Under the pieces are notes generated by a model. That model was not told the DNA's origin and made no database searches. It saw nothing but the letters and a program-made list of their open reading frames with translations. A stretch of DNA of 64,000 nucleotides from Ophiura sarsii (lineage: Eukaryota > Echinodermata > Ophiuroidea > Amphilepidida > Ophiuridae), in contig CM069452.1 in NCBI GenBank assembly GCA_035610835.1, forward strand, positions 26,355,121 through 26,419,120, given 5' to 3'. How positions within the stretch are numbered: the first letter of the stretch is position 1; each line of letters opens with the position of its first letter. Positions 33,908 through 46,347 of this stretch are shown piece after piece. Made by a program: the position numbers and the translations under genes.

Positions 33908-34240
33908 TGGCTGCAATCATTATTATTATTAAAAAGCATTTATATAGCGCCTTTTCTAAAAAGACCAAAGCGCTGTACAGAGATAAAATACACACACGAT
34001 AAAAAGTGCCAAGTAATGTACAAAATATAAAACACAACAATAGAAAAATTGGACATTACAAATGGGAGTAAGTAGTAAGAATACAAAAAATAGATGATAC
34101 GCGTACATCCACCCCCACACAACACTCGCACCCCACCCACCCCTCACCCTAACACACCCGTCATATGGCTACACACCCTACACACACCCCACACCCACAC
34201 ATACCCAGCAAGCATACACTTAGCACCATGGTTATAATGG
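33908..34240 (-). mobile_element. LINE/SINE 3' end insertion, minus orientation
   Basis: Begins with an ATT microsatellite, then AAAGCATTTATATAGCGCCT and 'accaaagcgctgtacag', a 3'-terminal motif common on CR1/L2-type elements of marine invertebrates. A CA-rich tract follows. The B paralog reads 'ctgcaatcatggttatg' (20820-20836) with no insert. Confidence 0.55.
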
Positions 34241-34459
34241 TTATGATAAATATTGCAGCCAAGGAACATGGAAAGGTGGTTTATATCGACTAAACATCAC
34301 AAACCAGGTAAGTAAAAGTAATCGAAACATTTCTTACAATTAAAACAGGATTAAAAATACCAACTGTCAAAAAATACCAATCTGTCAAATCCCAACATTC
34401 TGATTGGTTACTATTTTGAGTTTCACTTTATAGTTCCATCAAATGTTATTAACTTTTTG

Positions 34460-34778
34460 CTATTTTTTCATCCATAATTCCATCATGTCATTACCAGTTG
34501 GGTCGACAAATCTTTCCCGAGCCATTCTCTTAGTTGATTGTGAAGTTTGGTAACGAAAGTCTGGCTCTGGTGAGACGATAACCGCTTCTATAAGCTTTGC
34601 GATATCGTCAACGCTTTGAACTTCCGTCCCGGAAAACGTATCAGTAAACATTCTTGCGGTAATATTTCCGGCCTCTCCTGGATATCCACTAGAAATCGTT
34701 TGGACTATTTTTCGAGCATCTTTTCCCAATGTTTCTGTCATAGGAGTGAGTACCAATCCTGGCTCTAGTATAGAAACC
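34460..34778 (-). CDS. SDR copy C, exon 4 (last)
   Basis: Acceptor AG at 34780-34779, then VSILEPGLVLTPM and the same C-terminal region as copy B, ending three residues earlier (WMKK, stop 34460-34462). The frame is open throughout, so this exon has been kept functional or duplicated recently. Confidence 0.85.
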
Positions 34779-37700
34779 CTGAAATGGACATTAAATTTGA
34801 AATAAAGCAATATGATTATATTTCGACGCACATTTATGTCGATAATTATGAACTGTAAAAGAAAGCAATATACAATATAATATAATAACATATTTATAAA
34901 ATAAAGGTATTGTTTTTAAAAATATTTTTGCGTATATAGCCTGTACGTACTGTCATCGAGATGAATTGTAATGACAAATTATTCTAAAAATGGCGGCAAT
35001 GTCTCTATTCTTAAATTCTGTCGTACTACTGGTTTTTATCACATGTTGATGGACATTTGGCAATATTATGTGTTACCTATTTCATAGAAAGAAATTATTA
35101 CGATAACGTTTTTTAATTTTAAGATCTTGCTACAACTTGTCAATAACAGATCATATTTTCTACGCGTCCCAGATATCATGTCGGACCGGGCAGCGTCATT
35201 TGTAGCTTCGAAATCACGGTGTCATAAAAGATCCGACGAACTCTAGTGAGATTTCGCGAGACTACGGTCTTCTTGCGCGAACAGATGATCGAACTGCTGT
35301 CAAAAGTGCCCGGATGTAGCAGAATTTGCCAAACATGGCAGTGTAAGTGAATAGGGAAGACAATTCTTTACATTTTCATAACAACTTAGACTACTTTATC
35401 GCAAAATATCGCAATGCTATGCCAGATCAAAAAAAATGGGAAGACCTTTGTCGTCATTTTGCAGTAACTCTTATTATTTTAGTTGATAAATCTTTCTTCC
35501 GGTAGATCATTTAAATCTGACAAGCTGACGATGAAGAGCTGTAAAATGATGCCAAATTCGTTGGGGACGTGAATAGGCCTACATGAAAGATCAAGAAAAT
35601 CGATGGAAGATGGGTTCAAATTTTGCGAGATTTCATACATTTACGGAATTTCAAAGAAGTCTTTTTATGTTACGCGCTGTTGATCACAGCATTGTTATAT
35701 GGTAGAAGACTATAATAGCTATGCATACAGACAGGCCCCTGCTACTGAGATTCTCGGCGGCTGTGACTCCGATACAACGTGCAAATCTGATAGAAACAAT
35801 TCTTAACACAGACGGGACCAGCTAAATGCCGAGAACAGCATTGAGAAAGCCATTGACTTTCGGCAGCTCGTGCATTGTCCTGGTTCCCAATTTGAATACG
35901 ATTTTTACATTTAAAATAAACAATCGGGTTCCAACCCGTCGGCAATAAGTATGTTGAAAACACCATGTATACCGCCCTCTAAAAAACGTAGGACAATCCA
36001 GTTAAGGTTTGTCCGGCAAAAACCCAGACAATCCAAGTGGGGCTACACAGAGCTTGGACACAGTTTCGTCCGGGCTTAGCCTCTCAACAAGCTCTCTTGC
36101 ATTGTAGTTTTCAATTCGCAAGCCAACGCATCACCAAACCTATCATTATGACTGTATATCCAATTAAATAGCTATGACAGTACATGCAGTAGTTGTAATA
36201 AAATAACATATTCCCTGTGCAAGGGGAAAATGCAACAAGCACCCATACACACATGATGAATGAATACACGTTGAACAACTAGCGATAACAATATAGCGTA
36301 AATAAAGACTTTCATAAGTCTATAAAGGTTAGCAGACGACAGCTCTATTTCGATAGCTTCATATCTCTGTTTCATATACTGATGGTTTTGATTTTATGCA
36401 TTGAATCATGTGTTTTACGTGCAGCGACCTGCTGCGAATGAGGTGGTTTTGGGGCTTGTCGCGCTGGGTAAAAATGACCGGTTTATTGGCGAGTTTTTGA
36501 AGTCTTGTCTAGAAAATGTGGAACGGTAACAGTGTACACTTTGAAGACACGAGCCACTACACTTCCCCGACGGCTTCAGGAAGCACAATTTTGCCAGAAG
36601 ACACAGACTCAGGATAAAAACTGTCTTAGACTCATGGTCTTACATAGACGTGTTATATTACGTGTCTTCGTGGTGATATTTCATCGCGGGACATGTCTTG
36701 CATTAAGTTGCATACAGCCTTGTGGTATGAAGAACTGTAAATTCTTACAACTTGCTTTACAGTCGTATCTTGGTTTGTGCCATTTTTTTTTAATTGCTAA
36801 CCGTTATTGCTTTGCAAGACATGACTTCAAAAAGTCTGAAAAACACCACTGACCTCGAGAATAGAAGCCCAAAGTTATAATATGCTTTGTAAAGTTCAAA
36901 TTCTGCTTTGTAAATTCAACTTGTGCCCGGGCTTGTGCCTTCTTCAATTTTCAATTGAGCTAAACACACCTGCACCCAGGATAAGCATTTCTTTTAATTT
37001 CGAGTATTAGACCAAGGCATTAGGCTACGTGGCATAATAACATCATCAAATCATCAAATTGTTTATCATCACTGCACCGCATTGCAGCCTCAGCGTTTAT
37101 CCCATAATACTACAAAATATAGAATTGATAGGGGTGTATGTTACAAAAAAAACCAGCCATATATAATGATATATGGTTGGATGAGGAATTGAACCCGGGA
37201 TTCCTGCGTGGAAGCGCTAGAGCGTGGCCACTATGCTACACTAGACTAACTATTTTGGCAAACTCGTTGATAAAGATATATTTAGTATGGAGTTGTTGAA
37301 GCATCATACTTTCGTACGCGTTGCAGATCTCCACATCACACTTCTTTCAAAATTAAAGCGATTAGCATTTTTAACGATGGAAATTGTTCATTGGGACTCC
37401 GTGTACAATTACGTTACCCCGTTTTCGCGCCGATTTCATTAGACTGATGCAAAGTCTTTTACAACTCTATTGTACCGAACTATAAAAAGAGTAAGACTGG
37501 TTACCTCTTGAGGATTACGCACAGAAATAGTTATACATATTCACACTAAGTTTCAAGCGGCCAATGCAACGTAGTCTAAATTTAACCGGAACTACCGCAC
37601 ATTGATTGAGGGCGTATCAGCCCATAGTGGTCCTGTTTTATCAATCGAGTCACCCCTCCTTAGTTATTCCTCCATGATACAGATCGAAGTGTGTCCTTGT

Positions 37701-40158
37701 ACCATTGTTTGGTAGTCGGGCGTATAGCGTTCAGATAAAAACATTGCCTGAGGCCAAAGGTCATAGACTGCGTCACGTGGCACAAAGTGCATGGAAGAAT
37801 TATATGGCGAACCGGAAAAAAGAAAGTTGAATAAATACAAGTTTGCATTTTTAGTTGACAATTCTTTCTTCCGCATTAAATGAGTCCACGTTAACTACAT
37901 TTTTTGTAGGTATAGCTTCGATATTTGACGTCATATGTTTAAAATTACGGTTCAATATCTAGAATTCGAGTAAAATCGCTTTTTCATAATCAATATTTAT
38001 TTGTGATTTAAGACCAGATTGATGCCTCAAAATCATCTTTTTTTCAAAATCAAGATTGATTTTCATGGGAATAAGACTTTCCTCAACCAATATTTTCCAT
38101 TTTTGAAAAGATTGTACACATATTAACCACACAATCGTAATTTTAAAACTTGCGTATCGCAAAAGGTCACTTGATTTTTTCGGTTTCTGTGGACGAGAAA
38201 ATAAAGCGCTTTTGAGTGACCGGACATTTACCAACAGCAAAATTCTTACCAGCTAGCCGGGCGTGTATATTTTTAAAGGTACCCGCCCGACCCTTCTTAA
38301 CCATCTTACCTGGTGAAGAAAAGCCTAAAAGCCTTTTGTCAACAAATAACTGACGGAGAATATAATATGTTGTTTCCAATCATCTATATTTTGATATTAA
38401 GAATGAACAGTCACCGTCACAGAATCTTTAAAAATTCATTCACATTTATGTTTCGTCCTTGCCACGAATACCGTTTTAGAGACAGGCATTTACTTGGGCC
38501 CTGAATCTGTTTACCATGTTTACGACGGCTTCTCCTCTTCACAACAGTCAGACGATTATCATTTTATTGGCTAATTTGTAAGTGACACATCTCATTAGTA
38601 TTTATATGTATTTATTACCTTATTTCGGGGTTTGGGGATTTTCCGAAAATCGAAAGGTTGGAGAACTTGTAGAATCATTTCGGTACCAAACATGACCCCT
38701 TATGAGGCCCCACAATATAAAACACACGCTGAAAGGTTTGCAAAATAATTCACAATACCATAAAACTGTTTGCTGGACGCACTGTGCAAGTCACTGTAAT
38801 CACATGCTACGTGTTTCTCACATTCCATTCATGTGGTTTTTTCTTCAAAACAAGGTTTTCACTTACAACATTTATGATGTTCATAATAAGGATTATATAA
38901 ATTTAAAATTTAAAAAAGAATCATTGTGGGGAACCTTTTTCTCTTCCCTACCTCTTTCCATTTGTTGCATGCTTGACTTTATTCAGCTGGTTGAGTATAC
39001 TATGTTTTCATATAAAAGTGCAATTTTACAGGTCTGGAAACTTTGGTCTGTATTTTGGCAAAACAGATAGCTATTATTTATGTAAGTTTGGTGCCAAAAT
39101 AATTCTACAAGTCTTCTCTATCCAAATATGTTTTTATTGTTATACTGCGATTTATCTAACCAGGGATATAGAGTTTTGAAAAGGTTTCGAAACTTTTGGG
39201 ACACTCTGTACTTTTTACTGGCTGATTTTTTCGGTTATTGTGAAAAATACAAACAAAAGGGTTCAGGCCCGCGGAATTTCTATCGGGGCTTCGCCCCTTG
39301 GGAAACTCCTTTGGCCTGAAACCATTTGTTTTGATTTTCCACAATTACCTAAACACAGCCAGTATGCAGCGTTTAACCTCCAATTAGGAAATATCATATT
39401 CAATGATTACGATTCATTTTGAAGTTTACTTACCAAACATTAAACTCTCTCAATGGGGGCGCTATAGCTTCACTGAATCCCTCGAGCGCAAACTTGGTAG
39501 AAATGTATGCTGCCGGCCCAGGAACACCTGAAAACAAAAGAAATACTAAGCCATTCTGATTCTGATTTTTGTTTAATTCTTAATCGTGTAGATTTGTTTA
39601 TATTAGGCCTAGTGTACGACGCCTCTCACTTGCGGCGAGTAAAACATCATCATAAAATTTGTTTCATAGCGAAGTGGTTCTCGAATACTCTAACATCTTG
39701 ACAGCAATTCTGGATATTTTCAAATGCTAATCATGACATCCAAACCATCAATCCAGAACTATTTTGTTTCAATAGAATGTGATTGACTTTCAAAAAGGGA
39801 AGCATGGTTGGATCCATATGACTTCTTAAATGCTTCATATATGCGTCATAAACATGAAGCACACGCTTGGTCAAGCGATACCAAATAGCGATGTAGGAAT
39901 AGACCTTATCAGAAGAAAACCATGAACGAGTCAATCTAGTGCTACAAATATCAAAATATAAATTATTTTTCAGCATACCCCTAAATCCCAGCACACTGGA
40001 AATCTGGAGAATTCTGCCGTTCCGCCTAGCTTTCATGAATGGCACAACGGCTTTTGTCATCCTGACGCATCCAAAGTAGTTGATGTTCATAACCTCAATG
40101 TATTTATCCATGGGAGCGGTCTCCCACCAAATCCCCTTCGATATACCTGCATTATTTA
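34460..40158 (-). CDS. SDR copy C gene (RDH8/17beta-HSD1-like), exons 2-4 only
   Basis: Exons 40158-39979, 39527-39434 and 34778-34460 have the same lengths (180, 94) and phases as copy B and no stops. They carry NNAG, the catalytic Ser of QISSVLG, YISTK (Tyr and Lys of YxxxK) and LEPGLVLTPM. No exon 1 (TGCSKGIG) is visible between 40159 and the window end at 64000, although intron 1 homology with copy B continues in pieces to about 44985. Either intron 1 holds the whole satellite and exon 1 lies beyond 64 kb, or the gene lost its first exon and is a 5'-truncated pseudogene. Intron 3 has about 3.7 kb not present in copy B. Confidence 0.7.
35040..38700. other. 3.7-kb block in SDR-C intron 3 absent from copy B
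   Basis: Homology with copy B stops at 'tactggttttt' (35030; 22449 in B) and resumes at 'aggccc..caatataaaacacacgctgaaagg' (38704; 22462 in B). The block holds a tRNA-like sequence (37181-37245) and several unrecognised short open frames (35742-35966 and 37664-37876 minus, 36505-36852 plus). A Kozak-like ATG directly before GTAAGT is at about 35334. I cannot delimit ends or target duplications. Confidence 0.5.
37181..37245 (-). ncRNA. tRNA-like sequence (Gly/Glu-like, probably SINE-derived)
   Basis: The minus strand reads GTAGCATAGTGGCCACGC (box A), an anticodon-arm-like GCGCTTCCACGC, and CCGGGTTCAATTCC (box B). The T-stem and acceptor pair poorly. Next to it lies an AT palindrome (CCATATA..TATATGG, about 37158-37176). 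More likely a tRNA-derived repeat than a working tRNA gene. Confidence 0.45.
39434..39527 (-). CDS. SDR copy C, exon 3
   Basis: 94-nt exon with acceptor AG at 39529-39528 and donor GTAAGT at 39433. Encodes GVPGPAAYISTKFALEGF onward, with the catalytic Tyr and Lys. Four residue differences from copy B (I150V, V154A, T155A, S159T). Confidence 0.85.
39979..40158 (-). CDS. SDR copy C, exon 2
   Basis: 180-nt exon, acceptor AG at 40160-40159, donor GTATGC at 39978. NNAG follows directly after the split Val codon; the end has QISSVLGFR. Intact frame. It needs an upstream exon ending in phase 1, which was not found in the window. Confidence 0.85.
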
Positions 40159-40473
40159 CTGCAAAGATCACAATAATAGAGGATGTCAAAGATTTCAAGT
40201 ACTATGTGTGTATGGATTAAAAACCCCGAAGAGCCACAATCATGGGAAAATGGTTGGCACACTTTGTCCAAATTAAGGGGAAAAGCGGCCCTCTACCGCA
40301 ATGTTGATTCGAGTAATGTTATCAGAAGCCTTGACAGTTCCCCCAACATTGATTGAAGAGGGTGGGGAAGGATATAAGAAAGGGGGAGATTTCTGCTTTC
40401 TTATTAAACAGTGATATATCCCAAGTTTGATCTCAATTGCGAGTAGAGCACGTGTGTTATTATTATATTATTA

Positions 40474-41493
40474 CCGGGTGTCCCTAAACAAAAATGTGCA
40501 CATGTTTGCGCAACTTGTTGACCATGAAGTGCTTAAGTTTGTCAATCCTGAGATATGGACAATTAACTAGAGCTACCCAGAATCGATGTTGTGCCACTTT
40601 ACAGTTTCAAAGGTTTACTCCTAAGATACAACTTCCACTTGAACGATTGCCCTTCAGTGTTATGCAAAATAACATTTTTGTATTGAGATTGAATAGGTTT
40701 AAATAATAGAATGAGTGCCTGTGTATCAGCAGAACTGAATATAAAGATGTTTGTTACATGATTCGAACCAGTCCTTTTCACGAGGTTTCACAAAATGTTT
40801 ATTGGGCCTACATTTTCAAAACAAGACAGACGTCCATATGGCTGGGTGCGGCCTCAATTTTCAATAGACATAGAAGAGGGTGTTCATGGTCTTAAAATAT
40901 CACGGAACGAGAAGTCCAGCAGAAGAGTCACCAGAGAGTTTGCCATTCATTTCTCAAACACTCACGTACCATCTAGGAATACACCTATATAAAAAGGAGT
41001 ATTGGAAATGCTTGGTAGATGGTATGGTACAAGCACCAATATGAATAAAGAACATTCTGGAAGACTAATATACATGATATATGCAGAGTTGCAGGACACA
41101 GTAACACATTGATAACGTGCGGCGCGCCCCCCCCACTATTGAGTCAGTCGGGGAAACTTAGGCCAGTCGGGGGAATTGAGAAGGAGGCTAGGTCAGTGGC
41201 ATCATGGAATTATGATAGTCAAAAACGCAGATGAAAATTTTTCGCGCGCTACGCGCGCATATGTCTTCCCAAAATGCAATATTCTTTGGTACAAGCTTGT
41301 TTAGAGCCAAAATGTAGCTCAATCGTGCAAAAAAGGTGTAAATTCGAAAATTTTCGCACGATACGCGCGCAGTTCTTTACTCAAATAGTCGGGGGAATTT
41401 CATTTATGGCCAGGTGGCCCCCCCACTCACAATATCCTGAGCACGCAAATGTCAACAAGTTGCGCAAACATTTGTACATTTTTAGGGACCCTG
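40474..41493. mobile_element. 1,020-bp element with CCGGGTGTCCCTAAA ends
   Basis: The left end CCGGGTGTCCCTAAACAAAA and the inverse of the right end CAGGGTCCCTAAAAATGTAC start inverted repeats that continue through TTTGCGCAACTTGTTGAC (about 45 bp). The B copy at 25107-25137 lacks it. TATTA on both sides may be the target duplication, but the DNA is low complexity. GCGC-motif subrepeats lie inside at 41245-41375. ORF 40494-40706 is mostly TIR. Confidence 0.7.
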
Positions 41494-41558
41494 TATTATG
41501 TAGCGTCAAGTGTGCCAACTATTTTGTCCATGATTGCAGCAGCATGGAGAGCATGTAA

Positions 41559-42043
41559 GGCTAATGAAATATGATACCAAGATTCCCGTTTCATATTTTT
41601 AAAAGAGTGGGTAGGTGTTTATTTCATTATTCATTATTCATTATTTCACTCAATTTCATTATTGCATCTGTATGAGGTGTTAACTACTAACTACATGTAC
41701 CTATTGATTCGTATGTATTACACCTTAATTGACACTTTAATACTTTGTGTTATTGAAAATGTCAACAAATCTGTCTGAAATATTGCAACGTCAATTACAT
41801 CTGAAATCTGAGTAGGTAATGCAAACAATTTCATTATTAACCATATACCATGACACCACTGCCATTAAAATCTCGTAAAATCAACACGAAGATATGTCTG
41901 GTATTTTGAGCCACTAAAAGTTTTGATTTTTATTCAAGTTTGTCAGAAAATGTAATTTTTGCACAAAATAATGAAAGTTTTGGTAAGTTTTGGAAAGTTG
42001 GGTCGGTAGGAAACGGGAAACCGGAACTTTCATTATATTAGCC
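41559..42043. mobile_element. 485-bp MITE with TAA duplication (Harbinger-like)
   Basis: TAA at 41556-41558 and 42044-42046. Termini GGCTAATGAAAT and the inverse GGCTAATATAATGAAA. The copy B site (25180-25190, 'catgtaactaatc') is empty. A 3-bp TAA/TTA duplication with GG ends is typical of PIF/Harbinger-type elements. Confidence 0.6.
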
Positions 42044-42976
42044 TAATAACTAAACAAAGATCTAAGGAGTCACATTTCATCGCTTTCGGAAGCACCTACA
42101 AATAATTCCCCATTTGTAAATAAAAAGGCCCCGTTTTAAGACACATTGACGACTTTTTAAAAACACTCCAATAACTTGCACCAGTATGCTCACCCGTCTC
42201 GCACTGGTTAAGTTGTTGCCTTATTCTACACATTATTATTGCTTTGCAAATTGTTTTAACTACAATCTCGGCCAATATTGTTGGAACACTTTTATACGTG
42301 TGTTTAAAAACTCCCCCTCTCCCCCTGGATCAATGTTGAAACATGATTTTTGGGTTACGGGATACTGGGAAGGGCCAACATTGCCCAGTGGGGAGGGGGG
42401 AGTTATTATAGTTTAGGAAAGGCTTTAAGCCTTCCGTCAAAGACAGCAATGTTTTGATAGTGCACGTTTTGCGCAAACGGGAACGCACGAAAGGGTCATT
42501 ATTACATGGATGTTCCAACTAATTATGGCCGCGATTGTCTGAATCATCTGTTAAAAAAATCATCTGTTTTAAGGGTTTTGGGCATAACTTTTGATTCAAT
42601 AAAGCTTTCTTTACCAGATTTGAAGGATAGATAGGTTATGTTATTGGTCACGTGGCCAACTACTTAAAAAGGTCATGCCTCAACTTACTGTTAGGGATAG
42701 GTCACTTTTAATTACAGAGGTATATTTGGCATACTAAATGCCCAATAAATTATGGATGTTGCCAGTAATTTAAATTTAAATGGTTTCTCGATCACATATA
42801 CCAACAGCTAAACATGCTGGAACACATTTTCGTCGCTTACGCGACTCCTGCGTCATTCAAAATGGATTACATAACAAGGAAGGGGAAGGGGCGCTATCGC
42901 CAACAAGTTAAATTAATTGTTATATGGTATTTTTAAAAGTCTACGGGGGAATTGGACATTATTATAAAAAAGGCAT

Positions 42977-43070
42977 AATTCTGTTATACCCTACACACCA
43001 ACATCGGTAGTATGCGTCGTTCTTAAAAATCATGCACTATGAATGCCTCTGTGAAGGGTATAACAGAATT
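42977..43070. repeat. 16-bp inverted repeat
   Basis: AATTCTGTTATACCCT at 42977-42992 and its exact inverse at 43055-43070 enclose about 62 bp. Lies in the composite element, next to the tRNA-like sequence. Confidence 0.7.
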
Positions 43071-43097
43071 ACTCCTAAAAAAATATTCAAAACATAG

Positions 43098-43190
43098 TCC
43101 GGTGCCAGGCTCGAACTTACAACATTTGGTTTGAAAGCATGAAAGCAACGCAACAACAACAGCGCTCTTAACCACTTCACCACGGATGAG
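43098..43190 (-). ncRNA. tRNA-like sequence with long arm (SINE-like)
   Basis: The minus strand has GTGGTGAAGTGGTTAAGAGCGC (box A / D-arm of Leu/Ser type) and GTTCGAGCCTGGCACCGGA (box B). About 45 nt between them and weak acceptor pairing argue against a working tRNA. Confidence 0.45.
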
Positions 43191-43624
43191 ACCATACCAC
43201 GGAACAGCGTTTTAAAAGATATCATGACAATTATAGACATAATCGATATGGTCAGTCGTTATTGTTAATGCACTGTATATAGTTCAATTTGACAACGTAT
43301 TTGGATAGGCCATAACAGTAATCCATGGGATATTTTCAATCAGGAGTCCAAAATATTACGGGAATGTCGAGTTTCAACAGTATGCCATCATTTTCAGATA
43401 AAAGTCTTTGATCTACTTTTCTTTTACTTATCGTGGCATACTGTCGCGTCAATTGATTTTGCGTGTATTGTGCTGGCATACTGTGAATATAGCCTCGACA
43501 TGCACACACAGTTCCAGAATTACATTGTAACCTGTTATATCTATGATTTGTTGACACGAGATTGCATATCATTTCACTGCGAGCGACGCTTAATATGTAT
43601 CTATATGTAAAGGTTGGGATGGGG

Positions 43625-43647
43625 CGGGGGGGGGGGGGGGGGGGGGG
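43625..43647 (+). repeat. Poly-G run
   Basis: About 20 or more G in a row after 'ggggc'. Inside the composite element. Confidence 0.8.
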
Positions 43648-43867
43648 TGTATTTATTAGTCTACCGACTATGATTTTCACATGCTTGATATCAACTTCTA
43701 TGTTGGGGAGGGGACTAAGAGCGTTGGTGTATAAGTTATAGAACATGTTATGATTAGTCTGCAATTTTAAACATTTTGTGAACATTTGGAATGTCGTCTA
43801 CAGACGACTGCCGTGTGGAAAGTGTTAAATAGAGCTACATGAATATGTACAATTAGGTTTATTTGTT

Positions 43868-43873
43868 ATTTGT

Positions 43874-43936
<63 letters not shown>

Positions 43937-43938
43937 TC
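43868..43938. repeat. TTTA tetranucleotide microsatellite
   Basis: About 17 perfect TTTA units, preceded by two imperfect ones. Confidence 0.95.
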
Positions 43939-44702
43939 ATATTTAAAACAATAAATAAGTCGATTGTTAAAATTGCGTGAAGTTTGTTGAAAAAATAGAA
44001 CAAATTCATATAGATAATCACAACTTTCCAATTTGACATTAGACCTAAACTATCTAATTCCAATTCAAATGTGACCGTTTCTCCAAATAAATTAAACACA
44101 AATGTTTAAATTAATAGTATGAACAGTGGGCATAATACTATTATCACATTCTGCTAATTTTACAGCGATCTGTTAAATAGTTCTGGACATAAAGTTAATC
44201 CATGTGACCATTTTATGAACAAAAATACACCAGAAATAGACCTTATATCTAATTAAAAGTGACCGTTCCCTAAAACCGTTAATGAAAAGATCAAATTTTG
44301 TCATTCACTTTTATCTATGGTATGTAGGCAAAATGATCTCCAAGTATCAATAAAATCGAATTAGCCGTTACGAAAATACAATGATTTAAACTAATCGAAA
44401 ACTTTACATTTGTCACTCGAGGAGACAATCTCGGCCAATATTGTTGGAACACTTTTATACGTGTGTTTAAAAACTCCCCCTCTCCCCCTGGATCAATGTT
44501 GAAACATGATTTTTGGGTTACGGGATACTGGGAAGGGCCAACATTGCCCAGTGGGGAGGGGGAAGTTATTATAGTTTAGGAAAGGCTTTAAGCCTTCCGT
44601 CAAAGACAGCAATGTTTTGATAGTGCACGTTTTGCGCAAACGGGAACGCACGAAAGGGTCATTATTACATGGATGTTCCAACTAATTATGGCCGCGATTG
44701 TA

Positions 44703-45585
44703 GGCCAAGTATGGTGTAGAGCATGCAGAGGACAAGAGATCAGAGGTTACATGCAAATTAGAGGAATGCTAGATTTGGGAATAAGTAGAGAGTGGTACTG
44801 TGCTGTGGATACAGGGGACTGGTCAGTAGGTATATTATAGTAATGCTTGTAATAATAAAGACATATATACTGTACATGTACATTAAATATGAGAGTACCT
44901 AATAATCGTAACACGTATACTGGTCAGTGTTATATCAGTAAATATATAGGTATGCTTGTAATAATAAGACATACATGTACATGTATCAGGGGCACCCAAC
45001 GAGAATTTTGGGATATTGCCTGACGTACTATATATTTGGAAATTAGGTGTACATTGATCATGATATGGGTTTCAAATGGTTACAATAACTATTGTTATCA
45101 TATTTAACATGTTTAACATGAATTTCATGTAAAAAGCTAAAATAAATCCCTTTTTTAATGACAAAATGTGTACACATTAACTGCTCCTCACAGCCAGCTA
45201 GTATGCGTACCAGCAATTATGTTTCCCAGCTAGGGGCAGTTGAAATGTTTGCTTTGACAGCTAGATAGCGATGAAAAATCTGCTAGCCAGCCAGAAGTTA
45301 ACTAAAAAATCCAAAAAATCATCAGCTGCGGAAGTTTGCGAACATGTTATCAGCCAGGTAATGGCAGGTATACCAGTATAAATCACCGAAAATGATACGT
45401 TGTTATTATATTAGTAATAGCGCCCTATTACGACTCTTACGAGTTTGTACCTACTAATTGATATTTCATTTAAAAAGTAACCAAAGACCACTTTAATTCT
45501 TAAATCGTGGGCGCCGTTTATTGCGAGACTTCAGTCGATCCCGCCATCGTCCAACTAGCCAGGATTTCATTCTTATAAAACTCAG
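44703..45585. other. SDR-C intron 1 remnant and unrecognised DNA
   Basis: 44703-44985 is co-linear with 25400-25690 of copy B. 44986-45585 has no homolog in this window and no gene that I can see. Confidence 0.45.
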
Positions 45586-45895
45586 GCCCCCTAAAAGTGC
45601 AGGTTGAAGCACTACCTTTTCACTCGCTCGTAATTTGGCAAATCTGTATATATATTGACTTTTTGCGCTTCAATTGTGTTTTGCCTTTTACTCATGTATA
45701 TAATATTGGTTAATTTGTTATGGTATTTTATGATTGTACAGGTTGTGCATTTTCTTAATTTTTAGTTTTTTATCTAAATTGTTATTTTATTGATTTTATC
45801 TTTGTGCGGCGCATTGAGTTTCCTTGCGGTTTGAAATGCGTCTTTTAAATGCCTGTTTATTATTATTATTATTATTATTATATTATTAAAATAAG
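45586..45895 (+). mobile_element. LINE 3' end with ATT tail
   Basis: 'tgcggcgcattgagttt', 'aatgcgtctttt' and then a TTA/ATT microsatellite (about 45857-45882): the layout of CR1/L2-type 3' ends. No coding part. Confidence 0.5.
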
Positions 45896-46347
45896 TGTGC
45901 TGCCAGCAAAGGTGTGCAGCTGAGATTGGAAAATGTGCGGTTGAAATCCCAAAAATTTGCAGTTCAAGTGTTGGCATATAAAGCTCATAGCATTTAATAA
46001 GCAAAGTTCAACGCTTAGACTATGTATGACTCGATTTGTATCTGCGCATGCGTTAACGACTTTCGTGTATACCATACGGTCTATGCAATTTGATAAACAC
46101 GACAGTCTTGAGCTATCCATTCGGCCATAATGTATATAATGTATATAATAATAATGGTTCGATTTGACTGTTGCCACGCAAATAATATAAATAATGTATT
46201 ATTAATATTATGTTCGTCACAGTAGGCTTACGAGTTGAAAACACCTAATGAACTTAAGTACAAGTTGAGCTCAACTATCAATAATAGGCCTGAATGATTG
46301 CCAAGTCGATTACTTTGAATGCAACAGCTCGTGTAATTATGTATCTC

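Larger units (their letters stand above)
42263..44700. mobile_element. Composite element: two 275-bp MITE copies flanking 1.9 kb
   Basis: 275-bp sequences at 42263-42537 and 44426-44700 are direct repeats differing at about one base. Each begins CAATCTCGGCCA and ends TGGCCGCGATTG, so each is a MITE with its own inverted ends. TA lies at the two outer borders (42261-42262, 44701-44702) but not at the inner borders. Copy B (25389-25405) has an empty site. The 1,888-bp interior holds an inverted repeat, a tRNA-like sequence, a G run and a TTTA microsatellite, but no gene that I recognise. Confidence 0.75.

Noticed and set aside
35742..35966. 74-codon minus ORF in SDR-C intron 3
   Set aside because: No recognised motif, no splice context and no second copy; left as unexplained open frame.
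37664..37876. 70-codon minus ORF (FVPRDAVYDLWPQ)
   Set aside because: Protein-like composition, but no acceptor site, no homolog in the paralogous intron and no family that I recognise.
42263..44700. LTR retrotransposon with 275-bp LTRs
   Set aside because: Terminal repeats do not start TG or end CA, the target duplication is TA only, each repeat has its own inverted ends, and the interior lacks gag/pol.
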